Source: Streptomyces sp. MMBL 11-1
Lineage (GTDB): Bacteria; Actinomycetota; Actinomycetes; Streptomycetales; Streptomycetaceae
Direction: 5' to 3'
Assembly: GCF_028622875.1 (NCBI RefSeq)
Contig: NZ_CP117709.1
Span: 2,046,001-2,110,000 of the forward strand
Length of the DNA stretch: 64,000 nucleotides
Each line of letters begins with the position of its first letter. Within the stretch, counting starts at the first letter, position 1. The notes below the pieces were generated by a model that made no database searches, was not told the DNA's origin, and saw nothing but the letters and a program-made list of their open reading frames with translations. Below, one piece after another: positions 42,586 through 50,968 of the stretch. The translations under genes were made by a program, and so were the position numbers.

Positions 42586-43844
42586 CCACCACAGCCCCCG
42601 CACCGGAGCGCCCGGCGAGCCCCTTCAAGGAGCTCGCCGGGGCTCCGGCCCTGCTGTCGCTGCTCGGCTGGAGCCTCGTCGGCCGCCTCCACCTGTCGGC
42701 GACCCTCGTCGCACTCCTCGTCGTCGCCGCCGACAACACCGGCTCCTACGCCACCGCCGGCTTGGTCACCGGCGCGCTCGTGCTCGGCCAGGGCATCACC
42801 GGGCCGCTGCGCGGCCGTACGGTCGACCGGCGCCCCGCAGCCCGCATCCTCGTCTGGACCTCCCTGCTGTACGGGGCGGGGCTCGCCGCCCTCGCCGCCG
42901 TGCCCGAGGCCGCCGGCTGGCAGGCCCTGGCCGGTGCGGCCTTCGTCGTCGGCCTGGCCTGCCCGCCCTCCACCCAGGTCTCGCGCTGCAAGGTGGCCCA
43001 GCTCGCCGAAGGCACCCTGCGCCAGCGCGCGTACAACCTCCAGGCCACCGTCAACGAACTGGTCCTGGTCACCGGCCCCGGAGCCGCTTCCCTGTGCATC
43101 GCCCTCGTCGGCGCCCGCGCCTCCGTCGCCGCCTGCGGAGCGCTCGCCGCACTCGGCGGGCTCGGTCTCGCACGCGCCGTACGCCGCGCCGGGGTCGACG
43201 CTCCGCCCGCCCGTACGGGCGGAGCGGAAGCGGGTGACACGTCCTCGCTCGCCCGCAGGTCGCTGCTGCGCAACCCCGCGGCGGTAAGGGCCATCGCCGC
43301 CGTCACCGTCCTCATCGCCGGATTCTCGGTCGTCGACTTCATCCTGATCTCCTGGTCACACGCGCGCGGGGCCCCCGAACTCGGTGGGCTCCTCACCGGC
43401 GTGTGGGCCATCAGCTCAGCCGCCGGTGGACTCGCCGCCACGTTCTGGCTCACCGGCACCGCCGTACTGTGGCGCCGGCTCGTGCTCGTCACCGTCGGCG
43501 TCGCCCTGCTGCTCCCCGCACTCTCCGAACGGCTCGGCGGCGGCACCGCGTGGACCGTCGCCGCGGCCCTGGCCCTCGGCGGCGCCGTCATCCCGCCCGC
43601 GCTCGCCGCCCTCTACGACAGCGTCGCCGAGTTCGCGGGCGACGCGCACCGCGCCGAGGCGTTCGGCTGGATCGCCGCCACGACCACGGCTGCGTCCGCC
43701 GTGGCCAATCCGGTCGCCGGAGCCGTCCTCGACCGCTGGGGAGCGATGGCGGCGGCAACCATCGCGCTCACCGCGTGTTGCCTCGCCACCGCACTGATCA
43801 CCGGACAGCGAAGGACCAAGAGCCTGACAGAACACATGAGTTGA
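42582..43844 (+). CDS. MFS exporter, probable siderophore efflux pump
   Basis: A 420-residue, 12-helix major facilitator with the loop RGRTVDRRPAARILVWTSLL between helices 2 and 3. ATG 42582 overlaps the ligase stop. As the last gene of the iron-regulated operon it most likely secretes the finished siderophore. The sequence alone does not specify the cargo. Confidence 0.88.
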   Translation: MTTTAPAPERPASPFKELAGAPALLSLLGWSLVGRLHLSATLVALLVVAADNTGSYATAGLVTGALVLGQGITGPLRGRTVDRRPAARILVWTSLLYGAGLAALAAVPEAAGWQALAGAAFVVGLACPPSTQVSRCKVAQLAEGTLRQRAYNLQATVNELVLVTGPGAASLCIALVGARASVAACGALAALGGLGLARAVRRAGVDAPPARTGGAEAGDTSSLARRSLLRNPAAVRAIAAVTVLIAGFSVVDFILISWSHARGAPELGGLLTGVWAISSAAGGLAATFWLTGTAVLWRRLVLVTVGVALLLPALSERLGGGTAWTVAAALALGGAVIPPALAALYDSVAEFAGDAHRAEAFGWIAATTTAASAVANPVAGAVLDRWGAMAAATIALTACCLATALITGQRRTKSLTEHMS

Positions 43845-44041
43845 GCGACCTCCCCGAGCAGGTCCGCCCGATCCGAGCCGCGCTGCCCCGGCACCGCACC
43901 GCCCGTACCGGCGACGCTTTCCTGCCACGGCACGGTCACTCTTTCGGTTGTCCCTGGCCGCGTATGACGACCCGTTGTCCCCATGGAGGGGAAGATCGCC
44001 TTGGCTGGCCGAGGGTCAGCACTGATGCCGAGGAGGCAAGC

Positions 44042-44284
44042 ATGCATGCGATCGAAGAGCGGGTGAAGAAGGTCATCGCGGCACAGCTCGATGTCGAGGA
44101 AGAGGCGGTGACTTCCTCCAAGCACCTCGTCAATGACTTCGGAGCAGATGCCCTTGCGATGAACGAAGTCATCACGGGCCTCGAAACGGAGTTCCAGATG
44201 GTGCTCTCCGACGAGGAGGTTGAGAAGATCACCACGGTCCAGGGGGCCATCGATTGCGTCAGGCTTGTCGTAACAGGAGAGTAA
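44042..44284 (+). CDS. acyl carrier protein homologue lacking the phosphopantetheine serine
   Basis: An 80-residue acidic protein. It opens MHAIEERVKKVIAAQLDVEEE and ends EEVEKITTVQGAIDCV, strikingly like proteobacterial AcpP and unlike the host AcpP at 5540. The attachment motif, normally GADSLD, reads GADALAMNEV, with Ala37 encoded GCC. It therefore cannot carry the 4'-phosphopantetheine arm. A strong AGGAGG lies upstream, so it is expressed. It could be a structural or regulatory ACP mimic, or decaying. It follows the exporter by 197 nt and may or may not be co-transcribed. Confidence 0.85.
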   Translation: MHAIEERVKKVIAAQLDVEEEAVTSSKHLVNDFGADALAMNEVITGLETEFQMVLSDEEVEKITTVQGAIDCVRLVVTGE

Positions 44285-44429
44285 GGGCGTCGGTGAACCC
44301 GGGCACCGCGCTGCGTCGTTCAACCCCGGCAGGAATGCCGTGGGGGCCACATACGGGTCGACGTGGGTGCGACGAGCCACCTGGACCGACACGGGTGCGA
44401 TGACGTTCATCGCCGACGTCCGAGGTAGT

Positions 44430-44453
44430 GGCCAGCGCGCATGCGCGCTGGCC
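44430..44453. terminator. 24-bp perfect palindrome, probable bidirectional terminator
   Basis: GGCCAGCGCGCA followed directly by its complement. It lies between the ends of the ACP-like gene and the minus-strand orphan. A second GC-rich hairpin with arms of about 10 nt (CGCTGCCGCC) follows at 44484-44511. Confidence 0.7.
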
Positions 44454-44531
44454 GGGGCCGCGCCGGATGGCCGGCCCCCCCTCCGCTGCCGCCGGCCGGC
44501 GGGCGGCAGCGTGCAGGACGGAAAGGCAAGA

Positions 44532-44561
44532 GCGGTTGCGGTTGCGGTTGCGGTTGCGGTT
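44532..44561. repeat. hexamer tandem repeat (GCGGTT), five copies
   Basis: Five perfect consecutive copies, then TGCGG. In the non-coding gap between the ACP-like gene and the orphan. Likely a slippage-prone microsatellite. Confidence 0.85.
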
Positions 44562-44628
44562 TGCGGCGAGTCCCCAGGCTGAGATCGACCCCTCACATCG
44601 CCGCTGCTCCCACGGCCGACGCGACGCA

Positions 44629-45267
44629 TCAGTTCCAGGACTGGCCGATATTCCCCTGAAGGATGCGCCATTTATCGTTGCTCTGATAAAAGTCGGCGTT
44701 CGTCTGGCAGGCGGCGAAGTCCGCTTGCTGACTGCCGGCATGTGAAGGGACGGCGACTTCCCCGGTGGCGACATGGGGGCCGGCCTTGATGGCGTAGCCG
44801 AAGGACTTCAGGTTTCCCAGCTCCCGCCCGTACACCTTCAATCGCTGGCCATCATGAATGTTTCCCTGTCGCCGCTGGGAAGCGAGATAGAAGTTGACGC
44901 CCGCGTGGACGCCGCCGAGCAGCCATGCGTCGTTCACCAGGATCGACCATCTGTCCGTGTTGAGGATCGTGCCGGAGTCGGTGCCTGCGTTCTGAGAAAT
45001 GGTCTGAAGGTTTTCTCTCAAAATGTCGTCGATACCGGCCCCTCGGGGCGCGTTCCCCTCAGCCGGTCGTAGGCCGCCCGCGATCAGCCCGTCGATGGCG
45101 TTGGTCTGACACGCCCTTCGCGTGTTGTCGTAGACCAGCCAGGCCACGTTCACCCGCGTCCGGTCGAATGCACTCCTTCCGTTGATCTGATCGGTCCCGG
45201 CCGCCTCGTAGAGGTGCCGCGCAGCGGCTGCGGCATCCGCGAAATCACTCTTGTTGCTCCAGGTCAT
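44629..45267 (-). CDS. orphan protein downstream of the DUF2589-like gene set
   Basis: A 212-residue soluble protein with no signal peptide, membrane helix or family that I recognise. The N-terminal third is helical (MTWSNKSDFADAAAAARHLYEAAG). The rest is rich in Asn, Gln and aromatic residues (NTDRWSILVNDAWLLGGVHAGVNFYLASQ), and three single cysteines are scattered. The base composition is visibly lower in GC than flanking genes, suggesting transfer. It lies 276 nt beyond the last DUF2589-like gene, same strand, so it may be part of the same unit. Confidence 0.65.
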   Translation of the reverse strand: MTWSNKSDFADAAAAARHLYEAAGTDQINGRSAFDRTRVNVAWLVYDNTRRACQTNAIDGLIAGGLRPAEGNAPRGAGIDDILRENLQTISQNAGTDSGTILNTDRWSILVNDAWLLGGVHAGVNFYLASQRRQGNIHDGQRLKVYGRELGNLKSFGYAIKAGPHVATGEVAVPSHAGSQQADFAACQTNADFYQSNDKWRILQGNIGQSWN

Positions 45268-45543
45268 GATGAGACTCTGACCAGCCAGAATGCGGCAGGC
45301 CAGGCAGGGAAGGCGGGCTCACTCGTTCGGGGGATGAAAAAGCGTTTCTCCAACGGCGCGTGCCCCAGCGCACGCCGGGATACGTGGAGGCGCGCTTTCG
45401 CGCGACGAGCGACGAGCGCCGAGCGCCGAGAGGAGCAGGTGCGGGCTGCTGCGGCAGACACACGCGAGCTGACCGAGCCGCCCACCGCCGCCCGGCCGCT
45501 TTCTCCGCGCTGCACCAGGACGTTGAGCGTCGGTCCGGGCGGG

Positions 45544-46356
45544 TCAGACGTCTTCGGGTGTGCCGAGGACGCGGCAGAGCCCGGACACCGAGGTGGCGAG
45601 CACGGTCAGGGCGGGCGGGGCGTCGGGGCCGAGGCTGTCAGGTCGGGGAGCGCGGGCGACGAGGCGCGGATCGACGGTTGGCCCGCCTGCGCACCATGTG
45701 CACACCGCCGCGGCCAGGTCTTCCACGGCCCGGACCGCTTCGGCGGTGGCCGGGTGGCCGGGTGCCTCGGCGGAGAGCTGCTCGGCGCGGCGGTAGAGGC
45801 TCGGCAGGTATCTCCAGGCTGCGACGGCCCGTTGGGCCGGCGCAGAGTATCGGTCGCTGTCGGTGGCCGATGGGACACGTGTGAGTGCGGCGGCGACGAG
45901 ATCGTCGGCGAGCGGGCTGGGGCCGGGCCGGGTGGTCAGATGGACGGTGGCCGTCATGGTCGCGGTGGCGGTGGTCGCCGCGACCGTGGGGCGCAGGACG
46001 CCGTCCGGCCCGGGTGGTGCCGGAATGGTCAGCTGAAAGGTGATGCGAGCTGACTCCACGTTGTAGAGGGGCCACCCGAGGAGGTCGGCGAGGGCGATGT
46101 GCAGGGCGCTGCGGGCCGGGCCGACAGCAGCCGCCATGTGCGCGACGGGCTGCGGGTGGCCGTCGTCGTCGGACGTGAGCAGATGTCGGGCCGCGCTCAC
46201 CAGCCCGGCACCCACGGCGCCGACTTGCCCGTCCAGCACCGTGCGGCAGGCCTGGGCGAGCAGTGCGGCCAGGGGCGCGGCCTGCCCCGGGCCCTCCTCG
46301 CCTTCCGCGCGCAGCGCGGGGGCCCGACCCGTGCCCGTATCGCTTGCGCAGGTCAC
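45544..46356 (-). CDS. DUF2589-like paralogue with alpha-helical C-terminus
   Basis: A 270-residue protein from GTG 46356, overlapping the upstream stop (GTGA). The N-terminal half repeats the plan of its neighbours: a helix (PLAALLAQACRTVLDGQVGAVGAGLV), then a hydrophobic strand pair, LADLLGWPLYNVESARITFQLTI, which aligns with VPLLSLINPPVISIDKAEISM of the next gene. An Ala/Thr-rich beta stretch and a helical C-terminus follow. Assignment as a divergent DUF2589 relative is by pattern only. Confidence 0.6.
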   Translation of the reverse strand: MTCASDTGTGRAPALRAEGEEGPGQAAPLAALLAQACRTVLDGQVGAVGAGLVSAARHLLTSDDDGHPQPVAHMAAAVGPARSALHIALADLLGWPLYNVESARITFQLTIPAPPGPDGVLRPTVAATTATATMTATVHLTTRPGPSPLADDLVAAALTRVPSATDSDRYSAPAQRAVAAWRYLPSLYRRAEQLSAEAPGHPATAEAVRAVEDLAAAVCTWCAGGPTVDPRLVARAPRPDSLGPDAPPALTVLATSVSGLCRVLGTPEDV

Positions 46357-47918
46357 GAGCTTCCCACGGAGACCACCTCGGTCACTGGGTGGCTTTCGAC
46401 GTCGATGACGTATTCCCAGATCTGACGGGCCGTCTTGTTCCAGCTCTCGGCGGCACTGTTCCAGGCGTCTGCAGAAGGCTTGAGATTTCCGGCGGCCCGG
46501 TTGACGCTGTCGATTTCCTGGTTGTACAGCGTGAGACATTCGTCCACGGATCTGAAGGGGGTCTCATTCTCCAGAACGGACTGGGCGCTACCCCACCCTT
46601 CTTCGGCGAGGCCGCAGGCCGTGTTGACGCTTTCCGTCTTGACGGCGGCCAGAAGAGGATCGGTCAGATCCTCGAGCTTGAGCGTCAATTCCATGCAGGT
46701 CGCTTCCAGCTCGTCGGCGGTCATCCGGCCGGCGCGGAAGTCATCCGGTACCGCTTGGGGCACCAGCGCGTCCCATACCTGCTGTGCGGCTGTGGCCGCA
46801 TTGTCCTGCACGGGCCAGAAACCGCGAACCTGCGCGGACGGGCCCCACATCTCCCGGATCTCCCCAGCGGTCTCGTTGTAACGCTTCAGAGTTTCCGCGA
46901 CGGCCGTCGGGTCCTCGTACGTGTGAGCGATGCAGCCCTGCGCGACAGCCCCTTCGAGCTGGTGAAGTCGCTCGGGCAGACCCGTCAACCTCGGCGGAGC
47001 AGCAGCGAGCGCAGCCACGGCGGCCTCGAACCGGATACGCAGCTGATCGACGGTCGGCGGCCCGAATTCGGCGACCGGCTCACCCGGCAGGAGGGCATTC
47101 CACACGGCCCGGGCGGTGGCGAGGAATGTCCGTCGCAGCCGCGTCAGTTCCTCCGACTCGGTATGCCGATCAACCCAGTCCAGGCCCCCGCATCGGTCGT
47201 TCCAGTTCTGGTGGAGCCCGGGAATCTTCTCCGGCTGCCCGTCGCGGAAGGCGCTCACGGCATCCGTGACGCTCTCCTTCAACTGCCACACCTGCTGCAG
47301 CCATCCGTGCACCCCTTCGCCCTGCCCCGTGGTGCCGTCCTTGTCGACGGCATCGATCAACGCGGTGGCGGCCTCGCGAAACGGATCAGCCCGGCCCAGG
47401 ACCTGGTACCAGACGCTGTCACGGTCGCTGACCGCCGCGTCCAGCAGTTGTGAGAGCCGGCTGCTGCCCAGCAGATCGCGCTGCTTGAGGGTGGACTCGA
47501 TGGTCATGACGGCATTGCTGTCGTTCTTGTGGACGATGCGTCCCTTCAGCGTGGGCGTTGCCGTCTCCGCCGCCGGTGTCCCCCCGCCCGTGGCGGCGGT
47601 ATCGGTGGGCCCGGTCTCGGTGCCCTGGCTGATCAGTTGCAGGCTCATACTGATCTCGGCCTTGTCGATGCTGATGACCGGCGGGTTGATCAGTGACAGC
47701 AGCGGCACGGTGGCATGCACGGTGCGCACCTGTGGGCCGGCTTCCGTCGCCTCGGTGTGCTGGTAGGCGAAGCGGAACGGCTTCGCGGTGCCGTCCTTCT
47801 CGAATCCGAGATCCCGGACCAGTTCGACCGCTTCGCGTGCGGCGAGGCCCTGTCCGTGTACCACCGCCTCGTAGGCCGCGCCGAGCAGCGCGCTGACCGG
47901 GACATCGTCGTCGCTCAT
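46353..47918 (-). CDS. DUF2589-like N-terminal domain fused to a long helical domain
   Basis: A 521-residue protein. Residues 1-105 follow DUF2589: helix SALLGAAYEAVVHGQGLAAREAVELVRDLGF, a strand with KPFRFAYQHTE, then VHATVPLLSLINPPVISIDKAEISMSLQLI. A Thr/Gly/Ala linker (about 106-130) leads to about 390 residues of mainly helical, tryptophan-containing sequence with no known motif. No signal peptide. ATGA overlap with the gene before and GTGA overlap with the gene after, so expression is tightly coupled. Confidence 0.68.
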   Translation of the reverse strand: MSDDDVPVSALLGAAYEAVVHGQGLAAREAVELVRDLGFEKDGTAKPFRFAYQHTEATEAGPQVRTVHATVPLLSLINPPVISIDKAEISMSLQLISQGTETGPTDTAATGGGTPAAETATPTLKGRIVHKNDSNAVMTIESTLKQRDLLGSSRLSQLLDAAVSDRDSVWYQVLGRADPFREAATALIDAVDKDGTTGQGEGVHGWLQQVWQLKESVTDAVSAFRDGQPEKIPGLHQNWNDRCGGLDWVDRHTESEELTRLRRTFLATARAVWNALLPGEPVAEFGPPTVDQLRIRFEAAVAALAAAPPRLTGLPERLHQLEGAVAQGCIAHTYEDPTAVAETLKRYNETAGEIREMWGPSAQVRGFWPVQDNAATAAQQVWDALVPQAVPDDFRAGRMTADELEATCMELTLKLEDLTDPLLAAVKTESVNTACGLAEEGWGSAQSVLENETPFRSVDECLTLYNQEIDSVNRAAGNLKPSADAWNSAAESWNKTARQIWEYVIDVESHPVTEVVSVGSS

Positions 47919-48289
47919 CGCTCGCCCCCCACAGGTCCCGCCGGGACGATGTGATGGCGGCCGTTCACTTCGAGCCGCTCCACCGGCTGGCTGCGAACGG
48001 TGAACGAGACGGTGTTCACGTGTTTGGCGTCGGCGAGGGCCTGCTGGTCGACGGCGATACGGACGTCTGCCTCGGAGGAGTCGGAGGAGTCGGAGGGAGC
48101 GGATGAGGCGGAGGGAGCGACCTGATCGGCCACGAAGGAGACGGTGAAGGATACCTTGTCGATGGCCATCTGCGGCTGGATTCCCACACAGTCGCCGGCC
48201 GGCGTCTGGGACTGGCGTACGGTCTGGTCGGCTTCGGCGACGGCTTGCTGCAGGCCCTGCAGCAGGCGACGCATCGTCAACTCACTCAT
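47915..48289 (-). CDS. short DUF2589-like protein
   Basis: A 124-residue protein: helix MRRLLQGLQQAVAEADQTV, then strands GIQPQMAIDKVSFTVSFVA, a Ser/Asp/Pro-rich loop, and a second strand pair HVNTVSFTVRSQPVERLEV. The MAIDKVSFTVSF strand matches the equivalent strand of both longer neighbours. AAGGA eight nt before ATG 48289 sets the start. Overlaps the next gene by 4 nt. Confidence 0.65.
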   Translation of the reverse strand: MSELTMRRLLQGLQQAVAEADQTVRQSQTPAGDCVGIQPQMAIDKVSFTVSFVADQVAPSASSAPSDSSDSSEADVRIAVDQQALADAKHVNTVSFTVRSQPVERLEVNGRHHIVPAGPVGGER

Positions 48290-48585
48290 GTTGTTGTTCC
48301 TTGGTTGGATGATCCCGGCTCGCATCCTCATGGCTGCGCCGGCAGAGACCATTGCCTCCCCCGGTGGCGGAGGGGTGCCCGAGCGGGGAACGCGAGGAGT
48401 GGGCCGGCGCGGCAGGCAGGACCACGGGGTGGCTCGGGCGCCGTCTGCTGATGGCGGCCGGGGCGGCACTGGGGCCGGGACGGGGCAGTGCCGCCCCCGG
48501 ATGCTCGGAGGACGGGCGTATGAGGATGCGGCGCCGGTGGACCGGGCGCCGGGATCCGTCGAATCCGTCGAATCGGTCAGTGCGT
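48290..48585. other. 296-bp gap inside the DUF2589-like gene set
   Basis: Between the first DUF2589 gene and the three coupled ones. GC-rich, with no supported gene and no clear hairpin. It may contain a second promoter for the three-gene part. Confidence 0.35.
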
Positions 48586-49359
48586 CTAGGTGCTGGCCTG
48601 ATTGACGGTGACGGCGTTGTCGGTCAGCATCGTCAGAATCTTCTCCATGCCGGCCGGCATCGGTCCTTGCTCGGCCTCCACATGAACCGACATCGACGCA
48701 CTGCGGGTGACCGATTCCGAACTCGAACTGCTGGAGTCGTAGCTGGCCTTGACCGAGGCGGAGATACCCCAGAAGCCGCCGCTCGCCGACGCCTCACCTC
48801 CGAGTTTACTGTCCTGCTTCTTGGTCGAGACCGAGTCGATCTTCACGTTGAAGTCGAGTGTCACTTTGGAGAGTTGCAGATAGGGGATCGGTACCACAGA
48901 GAGGAGAGGGACCGCGACATCCGTCTTCACCTCCTTCTTCCCCGTGGTGCCGTTGACGTTCGTGGGTTCCGTCGAGTTGTAGGAGAACGCGACCGTCTTG
49001 ACACCACCGGTCGCGTCGAAGCCGACCTTGTTGATGAACTCCGCGGTCTCGCTCGCGGCCATCGCACTGGCGCGGATGACCCCCTGCAGCGGTCCCCCGA
49101 TGATCTGCTCGAACGGCAGTGACAGTTCCGCCCCCAGATCGACCGGGGGAGGCGGCGCGTCCTCGCCCGGCATGAGCGGGACGTCCGGCAGGGAGAGTCC
49201 GGAGTCCGCGCTTCCGGGTCCGACCGGGGCCGGCTTCCCGGCCGTCGCCTTCGACGTCGTGGTTCCCTCCCTCGCCTCCTGCGCCGCCCTCTTCGCAGGC
49301 GCGGTCTTCTTCGTCGGCGCTGTCCTCTTCGCAGACGCTGTCTTCTTCGTCTCCGCCAT
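48586..49359 (-). CDS. DUF2589 domain protein with a histone H1-like basic tail
   Basis: A 257-residue protein and the clearest DUF2589 member here. The domain starts LPFEQIIGGPLQGVIRASAMAASETAEFINKVGF, continues VKTVAFSYNS and DVAVPLLSVVPIPYLQLSKVTLDFNVKIDSV, and ends with a Ser-rich beta region (SYDSSSSSSESV). The first 45 residues are a Lys/Ala/Thr repeat (KKTASAKRTAPTKKTAPAKR) like bacterial histone H1-type tails, then a Pro/Gly linker. DUF2589 has no known function that I can name. The tail suggests contact with nucleic acid or another polyanion. Confidence 0.8.
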   Translation of the reverse strand: MAETKKTASAKRTAPTKKTAPAKRAAQEAREGTTTSKATAGKPAPVGPGSADSGLSLPDVPLMPGEDAPPPPVDLGAELSLPFEQIIGGPLQGVIRASAMAASETAEFINKVGFDATGGVKTVAFSYNSTEPTNVNGTTGKKEVKTDVAVPLLSVVPIPYLQLSKVTLDFNVKIDSVSTKKQDSKLGGEASASGGFWGISASVKASYDSSSSSSESVTRSASMSVHVEAEQGPMPAGMEKILTMLTDNAVTVNQAST

Positions 49360-49792
49360 CAGCCACTCCCTCGACCAGGTACTGGATCTTGAAGAGATCC
49401 TTTACGGCTCCCGCCCGCCCTCCCTCCCGACACGCAGAGCCCCGCGAAAGTCGTACAGGGCACGCGTCGACCACATCCGGCGCACCGCCCGCCACCGGCC
49501 GTCGGGCTCGCCCGTCATGGCGAAGCCCCCGCTTGGTCGGTACGGTTCACGGTGGTCGTCCGACCGGCGTGTGGCGGGGGCCGGCGTTGGGCAAACCCCG
49601 GCCGGCTGCGGCGAACTGCTGCTTCAGCAGCCGCTCGGACACCACCGCACCACCGCCTTGTGGCCCTCGGCTGTCTGCCGGAAGGCAGGCCCGACCGGTC
49701 CTGGCCCCCGGCAAGCAGCGGCACTCGCCCACCTGACTCGGCCGCCCGGTCCCGCGCGGCCGGCCCGGCAGCCGCGGGGGGCCAGGCGGTGG
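49360..49792. other. 433-bp gap upstream of the DUF2589 gene set
   Basis: Should hold the promoter of the minus-strand set. A relatively A/T-rich stretch lies at 49372-49408 (GGTACTGGATCTTGAAGAG then CCTTTACGGC). No gene is supported on either strand. Confidence 0.4.
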
Positions 49793-50968
49793 TCAGGCGA
49801 GGGGTTCCAGCCTCATGTCGGCGGGACCCTTGCCGGCGGTGTTGGTGCAGCGGTTGTCATCGGCCGGCCGCTGGAGCTGGAGGGTCAGGCAGGTGCCGAG
49901 GGCCTGCTGGCCGAAGGAGTTCGGGTGCAGGGACTCCTGGCGCTGGCCCTGGCTGACGCCGGTGGTCACGAAGCGCATCCACTCGCTGGTCTCGCCGGTG
50001 GGCGGGTGGACGAGGTCAGCCTGCCGGGTGGTGGTGGAGCATACTTCGCGCCCCTCGAAAGAACGGGACAGGTCGAGGAACTCGGCCCCACCGTCCTGGG
50101 CCGCCTTGGCGAGGACCGCGCTCATCTGCGGGACCAGTTCATCGTGCGCCCAGGTGAGATCCCGGTCGAAGAAGGGGCAGCCGCCATCGGTGAAGCGGTT
50201 GTACTTCTCGCCCGTGTAGCGCATCCGGGGGGCGTCGGGCAGCGGAGAGGGGTAGGACTGCAGGACCAGCCGGTAGGAGCCGACCGGGTGGCCGGCCCGG
50301 CCGAGGGCGGTCTTGACGTCGGCGAGAGCGTTCACAGCAGCCTGCCACACATCGGGGAGCCGCTTCTTGACCTGCTCGGCGGCGCTGGGCGCGCAGGGGG
50401 AGCCACCGACGGGCTTGAGGAAGCGGGTCACGCAGGAGGCGATGATGTCGGAGAAACCCAGGTCGTTGCCGCCGATCGACACCACCACCGCGCGCACCGG
50501 CTGCCCGGTCGCCGCCTCTTGGAGCTGCCCGGCCTGTGAGGGCTCACCCTTGAACGGCACGCCACCGTTCTCCAGCAGCCGCACCGCCGCGGCCGTCGCG
50601 CCCGAGCAGGCGAGGTTGAGGCGGCGGACATCCAGCGTGACGGACTGGACCTCGGAAACATCGGAGCGGTTGCATCCGTTGTCGAACGACGCCCCGTACA
50701 CGCGCTGCGGATCGCTCCTGCCGGTCACCGGGTCGTGGGCCCGGTCGGTGTGAGACCAGCCATCCCCGGCCTTGTTGCTGTTACCGGCCCACCGGCCGCC
50801 CTCGCCAGAGATGTAACTGTCGCCCAGGGAGACCACCCACGGCGCATCGGCCGCAGCCCGCTCACCTCCTGACGCATCCGCAGGCGCCATGCCCGCCATA
50901 CTCGCTGCGCACACGGCGGCAGCCGCAACCGTCATTGCCCTACGGCACCAAGAAGAGGAAAAGGTCAT
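49793..50968 (-). CDS. secreted SGNH/GDSL-type hydrolase
   Basis: A 391-residue exported hydrolase. A signal peptide (MTFSSSWCRRAMTVAAAAV, cleavage near PADASG) is followed by SGNH blocks: VVSLGDSYISGEGGRW (catalytic Ser), NLACSGATAAA (Gly), SIGGNDLGFSD (Asn) and SLHPNSFGQQALG (catalytic His). Several cysteines suggest disulfides. It differs from the lipoprotein SGNH at 8103 in having no lipobox. The frame is open upstream of 50968, but that extension would hide the signal peptide. Confidence 0.87.
   Translation of the reverse strand: MTFSSSWCRRAMTVAAAAVCAASMAGMAPADASGGERAAADAPWVVSLGDSYISGEGGRWAGNSNKAGDGWSHTDRAHDPVTGRSDPQRVYGASFDNGCNRSDVSEVQSVTLDVRRLNLACSGATAAAVRLLENGGVPFKGEPSQAGQLQEAATGQPVRAVVVSIGGNDLGFSDIIASCVTRFLKPVGGSPCAPSAAEQVKKRLPDVWQAAVNALADVKTALGRAGHPVGSYRLVLQSYPSPLPDAPRMRYTGEKYNRFTDGGCPFFDRDLTWAHDELVPQMSAVLAKAAQDGGAEFLDLSRSFEGREVCSTTTRQADLVHPPTGETSEWMRFVTTGVSQGQRQESLHPNSFGQQALGTCLTLQLQRPADDNRCTNTAGKGPADMRLEPLA

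Larger units (their letters stand above)
44285..44628. other. 344-bp gap between convergent ACP-like and orphan genes
   Basis: Holds two hairpins (44430-44453 and 44484-44511) and a GCGGTT hexamer array (44532-44561). No gene is supported. Confidence 0.6.

Noticed and set aside
48998..50539. 513-codon plus-strand frame across the DUF2589 gene, gap and SGNH gene
   Set aside because: It is antisense to two well supported genes. The product has no recognisable domain.
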